A DNA stretch of 64,000 nucleotides from Microbacterium suaedae (GCF_003254645.1 NZ_PNFD01000001.1:1240001-1304000), one strand, 5' to 3'. Positions 8,797 to 18,200 are shown, numbered from the stretch's first letter. The notes: a model not told the origin generated them from the sequence alone. Made by a program: numbers and translations.

Positions 8797-10884
8797 GTGG
8801 GGAGAGACGAGGGCAACGGAGGGCGCGACGACGAGCGTCCCGTCGACGACCGCGTCGAGGCGTCCGACGCAGAAGAGCGAGCCGATCTGGCGGAGACTGT
8901 CGCGAACGACAGCCCCCCAACGGAGCCGGTGCCGACCATCACGGGGCTCTTCGACATGCCCCACGTCGACGACGGATCCGCCGACGACGCTCCCGCGAGC
9001 GCTGGATCCTCCGTGCCGTTCTCCAACTCGTCCCAGCCGCAGACCGATTCGGTGCGCATCATCGCCGAGATGTTCCGAGGATTCCGGCGCCGCAGCGCGA
9101 CGCCCGAGCAGGATCTGCAGCAGATCCTCGGAACGGCGACGCAGACGCTTCCCGTCGTCTCGGGCGGGAAGGTGACGCCCACCGAGCCTCCCGCGACCGC
9201 GGGCGCGATTCCGATCGTCCACGCGCCGGAAACGACCGACGCTGTCGACGACGGCACCGACGCCGACGCCGACGCGGAGGAGACCGACGACGCGGTGAGC
9301 GACGAGGCTGTTCCCCACGAAGAGACGGGCGCCGCTGCGTCCGAGGAGTCAGACTCCGCGGGCGGCGCGGCAGCCACCGCGATCGCCCCCGTCGCGCACG
9401 CCGACGCCCCCGACGAACTGACCCGCGTACCTGCCGACGACGAGGCTGAGAGCCCCGCCGCGACGCCCGAGGAGACCGCCGTGACCCCGCCCGACGAGCA
9501 GCGACCCGTCACGACGTCCTACGTGCCGCGAGACGACGGAAATCGCACCGAACAGGCGCTCGCGTGGCTCACCGCTGAGAGCGTCGCGACCGGTCAGACT
9601 CCGATCGTCAGCGGCGCCGCCGAGCTCGTGCCGCGACGGCGGCGTTGGCTCACTGCCATCTTCGCTCCCATCATCACCGCGATCGTGCTCGCCGTCGCGT
9701 ACGTCGTGGCCTTCGCTGTGTGGCCGCTCGACAACGTCCCCCCGACAGTCGCCGCGGCCGAGGTCGATCCGCACGCAGGACCGACTGCTGCAATGCCGTG
9801 GCCGTCCGACGGGCAGGCGGCCGTGCTCGTCGAGGGCACGGATCAGATCCTCACCTCGGCGACCGACGAGAACCCCGAGACGGCCGGCCCCATGGCCAGC
9901 CTGACGAAGGTCATCACGGTCATGACCCTGCTCGAACGCCAGCCGCTCGCGCTCGGCGAGGACGGCCCCGCGTACGAGTTCGGCTACCTCGACCAGCAGG
10001 AGGCCAACGCGCTGCGGTGGTCGAACGAGTCGGCGCTCGATGTCCCGATCGGCGAGACCCTCACCTACTATCAGCTGCTTGAGGGGATCCTCATGGGATC
10101 CGCGGGCAACTACGCGAACAAGCTCGTCGACGCCCTGTGGGAGGGCGATCGCGACGCGTACCTGACCGACGCCCTGTCCTGGCTGCAGAGCAACGGCATC
10201 CAGGACACGATGGTCGTCGACGCGACGGGCATCAGCCCCGACAACCGGTCGACGCCGACGTCCATGGTGAAGGTCTCGCAGATCGCGCTACAGCACCCGG
10301 TCGTCGCGCAGATCGTCGCGCAGGACAGCGTCGAGCTGCCGGGCGCCGGTCTTGTCGAGAACTCGAACCCGCTCATGGGCGAGGACGGGATCGTCGGCAT
10401 CAAGACGGGGCATCTCGACGAGTGGAACGTCAAGAGCTACAACCTCACGACCGCGAAGAACGTCGACCTGGGGGGCGAAGAGCCGATCCAGGTCTACGCG
10501 GCCGTGATGGGGCAGCTCGATTTCGAGGCGCAGGAGAGCGTGAGTCGCGATCTGCTCGACACGGCGGCACTCTCGTTGCAGCCGGTCGACTCGGTGACCG
10601 AAGGCACGGTCGTCGCGACCGTGACGACACCGTGGGGCGCCCGTGCAGACATCGTCACCGACGCCACCGCATCGCTGACGCTCTGGAACGGCGAGGTTCC
10701 GGAGCTCGGTGCCTCGTACGCCGTCGAGGTGGGCGACTCGGAGGGCGACGAGGTCGGCACCGCGACGATCACGGGAGCACTCGGCAGCGACGAGGTCGCA
10801 CTCGTCACGACGGGCGATCTTCCTCGTCCCAGCCTCGAGTGGCGCCTCACGCACCCGCTCGAGCTGCTCGGCTTCACGGAATAG
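8797..10884 (+). CDS. D-alanyl-D-alanine carboxypeptidase (S11/PBP5 type) with long acidic cytoplasmic tail
   Basis: A 695-residue protein. Residues 1-280 are acidic and low in complexity (Asp, Glu, Ala, Thr, Pro), followed by RRRR and one transmembrane helix near residues 283-310. The S11 peptidase domain lies outside the membrane with the three penicillin-binding motifs: SLTK (Ser about 368), SAGN (about 435) and KTG (about 536). It trims pentapeptide stems in peptidoglycan. Family members elsewhere usually have a short signal peptide, so the tail is unusual. The start is the GTG at 8797; no closer start fits. It converges with the lactonase gene. Confidence 0.85.
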   Translation: MGRDEGNGGRDDERPVDDRVEASDAEERADLAETVANDSPPTEPVPTITGLFDMPHVDDGSADDAPASAGSSVPFSNSSQPQTDSVRIIAEMFRGFRRRSATPEQDLQQILGTATQTLPVVSGGKVTPTEPPATAGAIPIVHAPETTDAVDDGTDADADAEETDDAVSDEAVPHEETGAAASEESDSAGGAAATAIAPVAHADAPDELTRVPADDEAESPAATPEETAVTPPDEQRPVTTSYVPRDDGNRTEQALAWLTAESVATGQTPIVSGAAELVPRRRRWLTAIFAPIITAIVLAVAYVVAFAVWPLDNVPPTVAAAEVDPHAGPTAAMPWPSDGQAAVLVEGTDQILTSATDENPETAGPMASLTKVITVMTLLERQPLALGEDGPAYEFGYLDQQEANALRWSNESALDVPIGETLTYYQLLEGILMGSAGNYANKLVDALWEGDRDAYLTDALSWLQSNGIQDTMVVDATGISPDNRSTPTSMVKVSQIALQHPVVAQIVAQDSVELPGAGLVENSNPLMGEDGIVGIKTGHLDEWNVKSYNLTTAKNVDLGGEEPIQVYAAVMGQLDFEAQESVSRDLLDTAALSLQPVDSVTEGTVVATVTTPWGARADIVTDATASLTLWNGEVPELGASYAVEVGDSEGDEVGTATITGALGSDEVALVTTGDLPRPSLEWRLTHPLELLGFTE

Positions 10885-10900
10885 GCGGGAGCTGGGGAGC

Positions 10901-11914
10901 TCACGCAGTCACTGAAGGGCCGATCGGGCGGATGTGCTGCGGCGTCGGCGACGCGACGTGCGCGACGACGTCTCCCGGGATCCCCGTCGCTTCGTCGAGG
11001 GCGAGCGCGACCACCTCATCCGAGGCCTGGCCGGCGACGAGCAGGCGGCCGTCTGCAACGACGTGGTGGCGCGGAACCGCGACGCCCGCGTCGACGACCG
11101 CGAGCGGTTCGAGCGCTTCCGCCCCGACGCTCAGGACCGCGATGCGGTCGGATCCGCGCAGCCCGGCATAAAGGATCCGGCCGTCCGGAGACGCGGCGAG
11201 CTCCGCCCCCGTATCGCCCTCGGCGGCGCCCGTCGGAGTCGAGGTCACGACCGCCCACCTGCCGTCCGCTCCCTCGGCGAGCGCGAACACTTCGCAGGAG
11301 AACTCGGTCACGACGAACAGGCGGCCGCTCTCGTGCACGACCATGTGGCGCGGGCCGGATCCGTATGGCAGCACCACCTCGTGATCGGGCAGCAGGCGCC
11401 CGGATCCGATCCGCCAGATGCGTACGAGGTCGAAGCCGAGATCGGTCGTGGCGACGCGACCGTCGGGGAGGAAGGCGGCGGCGTGGGCGCGGGTCGGGCG
11501 ACCGTCGACGTCGTAGGGATCTGCGGCGGCCGGCGCGAGGCTCGGAAGCCCGAGCGCACCGTCGGCGCCGAGGGGCACGTAGGCAACGCGGCCATCGCCC
11601 CAGCAGCTGGCCACGAGGCCGGATCCATCGGGCGCGACCGCGACATGGCACGTCGCCTCGCCGACGACGACCGTGGTGCCGAGCGGCGCGAGGGATGTCT
11701 CGCCCACGCGCGAGAAGGCGGCGACCTGGCCGGCCTTCTCGAGCGCCGCGTACACGACATCGAGGCGTGGGTGCGGCGCGAGCCAGGTCGGCGACGGCGC
11801 CTCGACCGCGACGTCGCCGCCCACGAGCGCACCGTCGTCGTCCGTGGCGATCACGCCGATCCCCGTCGCACCCGCCCCCATGTCGGCGCCACGCGCCCCG
11901 ATCCAGTACTTCAT
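10901..11914 (-). CDS. Lactonase-family seven-bladed beta-propeller protein
   Basis: A 337-residue protein of the 6-phosphogluconolactonase-like propeller family (PF10282). Recurring blade motifs such as SPDGRILY, LPDGRVATTDLG, GSGPRHMVVHESGRLFVVTE and the C-terminal PTPQHIRPIGP support this. Such proteins hydrolyse lactones, classically 6-phosphogluconolactone, though many are uncharacterised. The start is the ATG at 11914 (MKYWIGARG). It diverges from the PhzF gene with a 69-base gap that must hold both promoters. No pentose-phosphate genes are nearby, so a true pgl role is open. Confidence 0.82.
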   Translation of the reverse strand: MKYWIGARGADMGAGATGIGVIATDDDGALVGGDVAVEAPSPTWLAPHPRLDVVYAALEKAGQVAAFSRVGETSLAPLGTTVVVGEATCHVAVAPDGSGLVASCWGDGRVAYVPLGADGALGLPSLAPAAADPYDVDGRPTRAHAAAFLPDGRVATTDLGFDLVRIWRIGSGRLLPDHEVVLPYGSGPRHMVVHESGRLFVVTEFSCEVFALAEGADGRWAVVTSTPTGAAEGDTGAELAASPDGRILYAGLRGSDRIAVLSVGAEALEPLAVVDAGVAVPRHHVVADGRLLVAGQASDEVVALALDEATGIPGDVVAHVASPTPQHIRPIGPSVTA

Positions 11915-11983
11915 GAGTCCATCCTGCCCGTCGCGGCGCCTCGGCGCGGCGGGCGCGCATGCTCGGAACACTAGATTGGGGCG

Positions 11984-12811
11984 ATGGACCTCCTTCGACT
12001 CTCCGCGTTCCCCACTGCTCAGGGCGGAGGGAACCCTGCGGGCGTCGTTCTCGACGCGACGGGGATGAGCGACGACGACATGCTCGGGCTGGCGGCCGAC
12101 GTCGGGTACTCGGAGACGGCGTTTCTTCTGCGGCGCGGCGAGCGCGAGCACGACATCCGCTATTTCGCCCCGTCTGCCGAAGTGGCCTTCTGCGGTCATG
12201 CGACGATCGCGGCGGCGATTGCGCTGGGCGAGCAGGACGGCCCCGGGGACCTCGTCCTGCACTCGCCTGCGGGGAAGATCCCCGTCACGGTCGAGCAGCG
12301 GGACGCCGGCCTCGTCGCCACGCTGACGACCGTGCCGACTCAGTCGTCCGCTCTGGACGATCCTGCCGAGCTTCTCGACGTGCTGGGGTGGGATGCGGCG
12401 GATCTCTCCCCGGATCTCCCGCTCGGCGTGGCTTTCGCCGGCCTGTGGCACCCAATCGTCTGGGCAGGTACGCGCGAACGGCTCGCGGATCTCGACTACG
12501 ACTTCGCGCGCATGCGGAATCTCATGACGTCGCGCGAGTGGGGGACAGTCAGTCTCCTCCACCGCGAGCGGCCCGACCTCATCCACTCACGCAATGCGTT
12601 CGCGATCGGAGGCGTCGTCGAAGACCCGGCGACCGGTGCCGCCGCGGGTGCGCTCGGTGGCTTCCTCCGCGACCACGGTCTGCTCCCGCTGAACGGAGCA
12701 TTCACGGTGCTGCAGGGCGAGGACATGGGCCAGCCCTGCCACATCGAGACCGACGCTTCCGGGAACGCCGGCGTGCGCATCAGCGGCTCGGCGGTTCATC
12801 TGCCCGGCTGA
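11984..12811 (+). CDS. PhzF-family epimerase/isomerase
   Basis: A 275-residue protein of the diaminopimelate-epimerase fold. It shows the PhzF motifs FxxxxxGGNPAGV near residue 17, YSETAFL with the conserved acid, the FCGHATIAAA loop, and DPATGAAAGALGGFL in the second half. Real phenazine genes are absent, so a housekeeping isomerase of unknown substrate is more likely. It converges on the aminotransferase gene with a 16-base gap. Confidence 0.85.
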   Translation: MDLLRLSAFPTAQGGGNPAGVVLDATGMSDDDMLGLAADVGYSETAFLLRRGEREHDIRYFAPSAEVAFCGHATIAAAIALGEQDGPGDLVLHSPAGKIPVTVEQRDAGLVATLTTVPTQSSALDDPAELLDVLGWDAADLSPDLPLGVAFAGLWHPIVWAGTRERLADLDYDFARMRNLMTSREWGTVSLLHRERPDLIHSRNAFAIGGVVEDPATGAAAGALGGFLRDHGLLPLNGAFTVLQGEDMGQPCHIETDASGNAGVRISGSAVHLPG

Positions 12812-12827
12812 CACACGACGTTCGGCC

Positions 12828-13934
12828 TCAGCCCCGCGTCGCCCACTCCGACACCGCGTCGACGAAGCGATCGTTGTGCTCGGCCTCGATGACCGTGTAC
12901 CGCACACCCTCGCCGGCGTAGGCGCGAGGGACGACCCGGGCCTCGTCGACGAGATGGTCGCGGAGCTCTTCGGCGCGCGACCCGACCGGGAGCCAGACGA
13001 AGTTGCCGTCGGAGTGGACGATCTCGATACGCGGCTTCCCCTCGATCTCGGCGCGCTCCATGCGGTCGCGCAGGGTGCGCTCGATGCGCTGCCGCTCGGC
13101 GGCGATCCAGGTGACCCGGTCCTCGATCTGTTCGAGGGCATGATCGGTGAAGCAGAACTCGGCAGCCGCGACCGCGAGTCGGTCGACGCCGTTCTGCGTG
13201 CGCATCTTCGACAGCCCCTCGATGACCCCCGGCGCCGCGAGCGCGTACCCGACGCGCAGACTCGCGAGGGCCGCGCTCTTCGACAGAGTACGCAGGACCA
13301 CGACGTTCTCGGGGAGCGCCGGCGCCGGTGCGAACAGGGGCGCCCCGAACGCGGCGCGCGGGCTCGTCGCGAACTCGCTGTACGCCTCGTCGAGCGCGAG
13401 CACGACGCGGCTCGGGACCTCGGCGAGGAGCCGGTCGAGCTGCTCACGCGTGAGCGCCCGCCCAGAAGGATTGTTCGGGCTCGCGATCAGCAGGATCCGC
13501 GTGCGCTCGGTGATCGCCGCGAGCAGGGAGTCGACGTCATGCGCGCCCTCAGCCGTCGTCGGCACGCGCACCGGCGTCGCTCCATGTGCGTGACAGGCGG
13601 GGAGATATCCCTCGAACGTGCGCCAGCTCGTGACCACCTCGTCTCCCGGTTCACACACGGATCCGATGAGCGCGCGGATGAGGTCCATGCTGCCCGAGCC
13701 GAGCAGCACGTCGTCGGCCTGCCGTCCGTGCGCGCGGGCGATGTTCGCGCGCGCCTCGTCGACCCGTGAGCCGTACTCATTCAGGTGCGGAATCTCGGCG
13801 GCGACCGCCTCGGCGAGGCCATCGAGCGGCGGCACGTGCGGTTCGTTGAAGCAGGCGCGCGCGGCGCCGGCGGGCAGCGGTGTCCGGCGGAAGACGGGGA
13901 TCTGATCGTGCGCGGCGCGGAACGGAACGGTCAT
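12828..13934 (-). CDS. Histidinol-phosphate/aromatic aminotransferase-like PLP enzyme
   Basis: A 368-residue class I/II aminotransferase. SPNNPSG and the PLP-lysine region LSKSAALASLRVGYA are clear, as is DEAYSEF with the pyridine-contacting Asp. The family transfers amino groups to histidinol-phosphate or aromatic keto acids. No other his genes are nearby, so it could be a second HisC or a phenylalanine aminotransferase. The ATG at 13934 overlaps the nagZ stop by four bases, which makes it the last gene of the regulator-nagZ transcript. Confidence 0.82.
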   Translation of the reverse strand: MTVPFRAAHDQIPVFRRTPLPAGAARACFNEPHVPPLDGLAEAVAAEIPHLNEYGSRVDEARANIARAHGRQADDVLLGSGSMDLIRALIGSVCEPGDEVVTSWRTFEGYLPACHAHGATPVRVPTTAEGAHDVDSLLAAITERTRILLIASPNNPSGRALTREQLDRLLAEVPSRVVLALDEAYSEFATSPRAAFGAPLFAPAPALPENVVVLRTLSKSAALASLRVGYALAAPGVIEGLSKMRTQNGVDRLAVAAAEFCFTDHALEQIEDRVTWIAAERQRIERTLRDRMERAEIEGKPRIEIVHSDGNFVWLPVGSRAEELRDHLVDEARVVPRAYAGEGVRYTVIEAEHNDRFVDAVSEWATRG

Positions 13935-15349
13935 GCCTCCATTCTCGCGTCCGATCCCTCTTCCAGAAGCGCGTCGGCGGTGCGCACGGCGAGACGGCTC
14001 GCGGCACGCACGTGGAGCGCGGGGAGCGGCAGTGCCTCGGGCGGTTCGACGCCGAGGTTCACAACGACGGCTCCCGGGCGGCGCGCCGCGATGCGCGCGA
14101 TCGCATCGCGCTGCGCCGGATCGGCGGGGCGGTCGACGAGGACGACGGGATCCGAGCCCCGCGGATCCGCGCCCGGCGCGACGACGGATCCGCCGCGCGC
14201 GAGCTCGTCGGCGAACCGGGATCCCGTAGTGCTGACGGCCCACGTCGCGGCCGCCCGAGCGTCGACGACCTCGCGCGGGCCGGGCTGCGGCACGAACGTT
14301 CCCTCGATCCGCGCTGCGCGCCGGGCCAGGCTGTCCACGTCGAGCGTCGGCGCCTCGCCGGCCGAGGAGAGGCGCCGTGCGTGCGCCCGGAGATCCGCGA
14401 CGCGTGCCGCCGCGTCCTCGAGGCGCGCGAGCGGCAGCTCGCCCGAGCGGACGGCGTCGACGATGCGCGCGCGCACGGCGAGGAAGTCGGCCTCGTCGTC
14501 GCCCGAGCTGCCGGGGTTCGCGGGATTCGAGATGCAGAGCAGATCGCACCCCGCGGCGAGCGCACGCACGGGCGCATCAGGTCCGAACCGGTCCTTTACG
14601 GCCGCCATGTCGAGCGCGTCGCTTGCGATGACGCCCTCGAAGCCGAGCGCCCGCATCTCCGCCAGCGCCGTCGGGTTCGCGGTCGCGGGATCCTCTCCCC
14701 ACGCCGGGACGACGAGGTGTGCCGTCATGATCATCCGCGCCCCCGCCGCCACCGCGGCGGCGAAGGGTGGGAGGTGCACGTCCCGCTGATCACGCTCGGA
14801 TGCGCCTGTGACGGGCAGGCCGTGATGCGAGTCGATCGCGGTGTCGCCGTGGCCGGGGAAGTGCTTGGGCACGGCGATCGCCCCGCCCGAGTGAATCCCC
14901 TCGATCGCGGCGCGGACATGCCGCGAGACGAGCGCCGGGTCCGCACCGAATGCCCGCGTGCCGATGACGGGGTTCCGCGGATCCGCGTTGACGTCCGCGA
15001 CGGGGGCGATGACGACGTTCGCGCCGGTCGCGCCCGAGCGGCGGGCGAGCCGTTCGCCGACTGCGCGGGTGACCGCGACGTCGTCGAGGGCGCCGAGCTG
15101 ATGCGCTCCGAGTTCCTCGGATCCGCGCGCCGCGTCGATGCGCGTGACGGTTCCGCCCTCCTCATCGGTGCCGACGAGGAATCCGTCCGACGGATCCACG
15201 GGATCCGCACCGAGGTTCTGCGTGAACAGGACGACCCCGGCGAGCCCCGCGTCCCGTTCGCGCCGCACCCAGTCGGGCATCGACCGGCCGAGGTATCCCG
15301 GCCACAGCACGCCGTTCGCGAGCGCGATCAGCTCCGTGTCGTCAGTCAT
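13931..15349 (-). CDS. nagZ: Beta-N-acetylhexosaminidase NagZ-type (glycoside hydrolase family 3)
   Basis: A 472-residue GH3 enzyme that removes GlcNAc from muropeptides. The NagZ acid/base loop KHFPGHGDTAIDSHHGLP carries the Asp-His dyad, and the nucleophile Asp lies in VIASDALDM. The start is the second ATG (15349) because AGGAG lies six bases before it but only three before the ATG at 15352. The start overlaps the 3' end of the MurR-like gene. No signal peptide is seen, so it probably acts in the cytoplasm. It belongs with the divergent murQ and sugar kinase genes in peptidoglycan recycling. Confidence 0.9.
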   Translation of the reverse strand: MTDDTELIALANGVLWPGYLGRSMPDWVRRERDAGLAGVVLFTQNLGADPVDPSDGFLVGTDEEGGTVTRIDAARGSEELGAHQLGALDDVAVTRAVGERLARRSGATGANVVIAPVADVNADPRNPVIGTRAFGADPALVSRHVRAAIEGIHSGGAIAVPKHFPGHGDTAIDSHHGLPVTGASERDQRDVHLPPFAAAVAAGARMIMTAHLVVPAWGEDPATANPTALAEMRALGFEGVIASDALDMAAVKDRFGPDAPVRALAAGCDLLCISNPANPGSSGDDEADFLAVRARIVDAVRSGELPLARLEDAAARVADLRAHARRLSSAGEAPTLDVDSLARRAARIEGTFVPQPGPREVVDARAAATWAVSTTGSRFADELARGGSVVAPGADPRGSDPVVLVDRPADPAQRDAIARIAARRPGAVVVNLGVEPPEALPLPALHVRAASRLAVRTADALLEEGSDARMEA

Positions 15350-16223
15350 CATCTGCTCCTGTCGCCTCGCGCGCATTGTGTCGACGCAGCGCCCGGTACG
15401 CGCCCTCGAGGCTCTCGCTCGCGTCGGGGTACGCGCGCTGCAGCAGCCGTGCCATGAGGAAGTCCACGACGGCGAGCTGCGCGATTCCACTCGACATCAT
15501 GCGGTACACCGATTCGCTCGCGCTCGTCGCGAGCACGAGCTCCGCCGCCCGTCCGACGGGCGACCGCGGCACGTTGGTGATCGCGAGCGTGGTCGCGCCG
15601 TGCTCGCGAGCGAGCGCGATCACTTCGCGGGTCTCGGGCGTCTCCCCCGAGTGAGAGATGCCGACGAAGACGTCACCCGCGCCGGCCTGCGCGACACGGG
15701 TGAGCGCGCGATGCGGGTCTGCGGTGGACCACGCAGGGCACCCGATGCGCTGCAGCTTCTGCTCGAGGTCGAGCGCCGCGACGCCGCTCTGCCCGACGCC
15801 GTAGATCTCGATCCGACGCGCATCGCCGAGCGCGCGGGCCGCGGCGTCGAGCGCCGCCACGTCGAGGTGACGGGCCGTGTCCTCGACGGACTTCGCGCCG
15901 CGATACGCGACCTTCGTGACGACCTCGCGCGCGGAGTCGTCGGATCCGATGTCGGCGTCGTCGATGCGGAAGTGCTCTCGCGAGGCCTCGTCCCGGCTCA
16001 CTGCCGAGGCGATGGCCAGTCGAAACTCGGGGTACCCGCGGAACCCCATCGAGCGACAGAGCCGCGCCACAGTGGCTCCCGAGGTTCCGCAGGCCGCGGC
16101 CAGCCGCGTGATCGTGGACCGGGTCGCGAGCGCGGGGTCGTCGAGCACCGCCTCAGCGACGCGGCGCTCCGCCTTGCTCAGAGAGCTCAGCTGCCGCCTC
16201 ATGCGCACGAAGATGTCCTGCAC
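15342..16223 (-). CDS. MurR/RpiR-family transcriptional regulator (SIS domain)
   Basis: A 293-residue regulator: N-terminal RpiR helix-turn-helix (about residues 1-80, with SKAERRVAEAVL and GTSGATVARLCRSMGF) and a C-terminal SIS domain (about 125-265, with GVGQSG and ISHSGETPETREVI) that binds a phosphosugar. In other bacteria MurR senses MurNAc-6-phosphate. It is divergent from murQ over a 109-base region with an inverted repeat, so it probably represses murQ and itself. It is the first gene before nagZ. Confidence 0.88.
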   Translation of the reverse strand: MQDIFVRMRRQLSSLSKAERRVAEAVLDDPALATRSTITRLAAACGTSGATVARLCRSMGFRGYPEFRLAIASAVSRDEASREHFRIDDADIGSDDSAREVVTKVAYRGAKSVEDTARHLDVAALDAAARALGDARRIEIYGVGQSGVAALDLEQKLQRIGCPAWSTADPHRALTRVAQAGAGDVFVGISHSGETPETREVIALAREHGATTLAITNVPRSPVGRAAELVLATSASESVYRMMSSGIAQLAVVDFLMARLLQRAYPDASESLEGAYRALRRHNAREATGADDD

Positions 16224-16244
16224 CTCGTCTCCTCATCGAGCCTT

Positions 16245-16291
16245 TTGGAAATTATTGTCGCAGTGTATCCGAGTGGGGTAGTTTATTTTCC
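16245..16291. promoter_or_regulatory. AT-rich inverted repeat between the MurR-like gene and murQ (candidate operator)
   Basis: ttggaaattatt at the left and gtttattttccg at the right form an imperfect inverted repeat (GGAAATTAT / AGTTTATTTTCC) about 25 bases apart. The AT-rich patch stands out in very GC-rich DNA and sits where divergent promoters are expected. Binding by the neighbouring MurR-like regulator is inferred from position only. Confidence 0.5.
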
Positions 16292-16332
16292 GCCGGCGGG
16301 TCACCGTCGAGCCAGACCACGAAGGTGAATCG

Positions 16333-17220
16333 ATGACGACCACGCTTCCCCCGACCGAGGGGCGCCTCGACGCCTCCCGCGACCTCGACGAACGCTCGAC
16401 CCGCGGCGTTCTGCAGGCCCTCCACGAGCAGGATGCCGCGGCCGTCGCCGCCGTCGAACCCGCACTCGACGCCGTCGCGGATCTCGTCGACGCCGCCGCG
16501 GAGCGCTTCCGGCGTGGAGGAACGATCCACTACTTCGGCGCCGGCACGAGCGGACGACTCGGCGTCCTCGATGCGGCTGAGCTGCTGCCGACCTTCGACC
16601 TCGAACCCGGACGCGTCGTCGCCCACATCGCCGGTGGCGAGGCCGGGCTCGTCCGCGCGATCGAAGACGCCGAGGACTCGCAGGCCGAGGGTGCGCGCGC
16701 CGCGGCCGGGCTCGGCGCGAGCGACGTCGCGATCGGGCTCACCGCGAGCGGTACGACGCCGTACGTGCGCGCCGCCCTCGACACCGCACGCACGCAAGGA
16801 GCGCTCACCGCCCTCATCACCAGCAATCCGGCGAGCACCCTCGCCTCGCTCGCCGATATCGAGATCGTCACCGACACGGGCGCCGAGGTGATCATGGGAT
16901 CGACACGCCTCAAGGCGGGCACGGCCGAGAAGCTCGTGCTCAACGGCTTCTCGACCGCCCTCATGGTCGCCGTGGGCCGCACCTGGTCGAATCTCATGGT
17001 CTCGGTCGTCGCCACGAACCGGAAGCTCCGCGGACGATCGGTGCGGATCCTCTGCGAGGCGACCGACATGACCGAGGCGGAGGCGGAGCGGGTTCTCCGA
17101 GAGGCCGATGGCGAGGTCAAGACCGCCATCGTCATGTCCTTCGCAGCCGTGTCGGCCGACGAAGCGCGAGCTCGACTCGTCGCGAGCGACGGCTCTGTGC
17201 GGGAGGCCGTCTCCCCGTGA
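16333..17220 (+). CDS. murQ: N-acetylmuramic acid 6-phosphate etherase
   Basis: A 295-residue SIS-domain lyase that splits the lactyl ether of MurNAc-6-phosphate to GlcNAc-6-phosphate and D-lactate. The MurQ signature is complete: TEGRLDASRDLDERST at the N-terminus, YFGAGTSGRLGVLDAAE in the SIS domain, and GSTRLKAGTAEKLVLN. Its last bases overlap the following kinase gene (GTGA). The ribosome binding site is cgaaggtgaatcg before the ATG at 16333. It acts in the cytoplasm. Confidence 0.95.
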   Translation: MTTTLPPTEGRLDASRDLDERSTRGVLQALHEQDAAAVAAVEPALDAVADLVDAAAERFRRGGTIHYFGAGTSGRLGVLDAAELLPTFDLEPGRVVAHIAGGEAGLVRAIEDAEDSQAEGARAAAGLGASDVAIGLTASGTTPYVRAALDTARTQGALTALITSNPASTLASLADIEIVTDTGAEVIMGSTRLKAGTAEKLVLNGFSTALMVAVGRTWSNLMVSVVATNRKLRGRSVRILCEATDMTEAEAERVLREADGEVKTAIVMSFAAVSADEARARLVASDGSVREAVSP

Positions 17221-18149
17221 GTCCGGAGGAGATCACAGTCGGGATCGACATCGGGGGCTCGGGTACACGCCTCGCCGTCCGCCAGGGCGAGGCGGTCACC
17301 CGCGCCGATCTCGGTGACCTGACGGCCGCCCTCGTGGCGCACGACCCCGCCGCCGCGCTCGAACGGCTCGCGCGCGAAGTGCGCGCGTCTGCCGGCGCGG
17401 CGCGGATCCGCGCGGTTGCGATCGGTGCCGCGGGACTGACCACGCATGCCGGCGATCTGCGTGAGCTCGAGGCCCGCGCCGCGCACGATATCGGGGCGGA
17501 TCGCGCGATCGTCACCTCGGACATCGTGGCAGCGCATGTCGGTGCTCTCGGCGGCCGTCCCGGGGCCGTGCTCGCGGCCGGCACAGGGGCGATCGCGCTT
17601 GGAGCCGACCTTGCCGGCGCCTGGCGGCGCGTCGACGGCTGGGGTCACCTGCTGGGCGATCTCGGATCGGGGGCGTGGATCGGGATGGAGGCGTTGCGCG
17701 TCGCGGCGGCCCACCTCGATGGGCGCCGCGAGGACGGCGAGTCGCTGGCCGAGATCGCATCCGCCCGCTTCGGCCCGATCCTCCGCTGGCCCGGAGCGAT
17801 CTACCCCGTCGTCGACCGCGCGCGGATCCTCGCGAGCCTCGTCCCGGACGTCGCCACGGCCGCTACTCACGACACCAGCGCCGCCCGGATCCTCGACGAC
17901 GCCGCGTCCCACCTGTCGCGCACGCTCGTCGCGGCCCTCACTCCGGGGATCGCCGAGCGCGTCGCGGTCGTCGGCGGGCTGGCGTCGGTGCCGCGCCTCG
18001 TCGGTCCGCTGCTCGAGCGCGTCCGCGTAGCGCGACCGGGGGTCGAGGTCGAGACGGCGCAGGGAACTCCGCTCGACGGCACCCTGCTCATCGCCGATCT
18101 CCTGCGCGCCGACGCCGATCCGCTTCCCGGTCACTCGGCGATCGTGTAG
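17217..18149 (+). CDS. BadF/BadG-family amino sugar kinase (NagK/MurK-like)
   Basis: A 310-residue ASKHA-fold kinase. The phosphate-1 loop GIDIGGSGTRLAV, the adenosine-side GTGAIALG and the later GDLGSGAWIG are visible. The family includes GlcNAc kinase and MurK, which phosphorylates GlcNAc and MurNAc at O-6. GTG start overlapping the murQ stop by four bases means translational coupling. Because MurQ needs a 6-phosphorylated substrate and no PTS gene is near, this kinase is the obvious source of MurNAc-6-phosphate; that is inference. Confidence 0.85.
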   Translation: MSPEEITVGIDIGGSGTRLAVRQGEAVTRADLGDLTAALVAHDPAAALERLAREVRASAGAARIRAVAIGAAGLTTHAGDLRELEARAAHDIGADRAIVTSDIVAAHVGALGGRPGAVLAAGTGAIALGADLAGAWRRVDGWGHLLGDLGSGAWIGMEALRVAAAHLDGRREDGESLAEIASARFGPILRWPGAIYPVVDRARILASLVPDVATAATHDTSAARILDDAASHLSRTLVAALTPGIAERVAVVGGLASVPRLVGPLLERVRVARPGVEVETAQGTPLDGTLLIADLLRADADPLPGHSAIV

Positions 18150-18200
18150 CGGACGGCCCCCACGAACGCGGCAGTCCTTTCGAATGTCGGTGGTGCGTGG

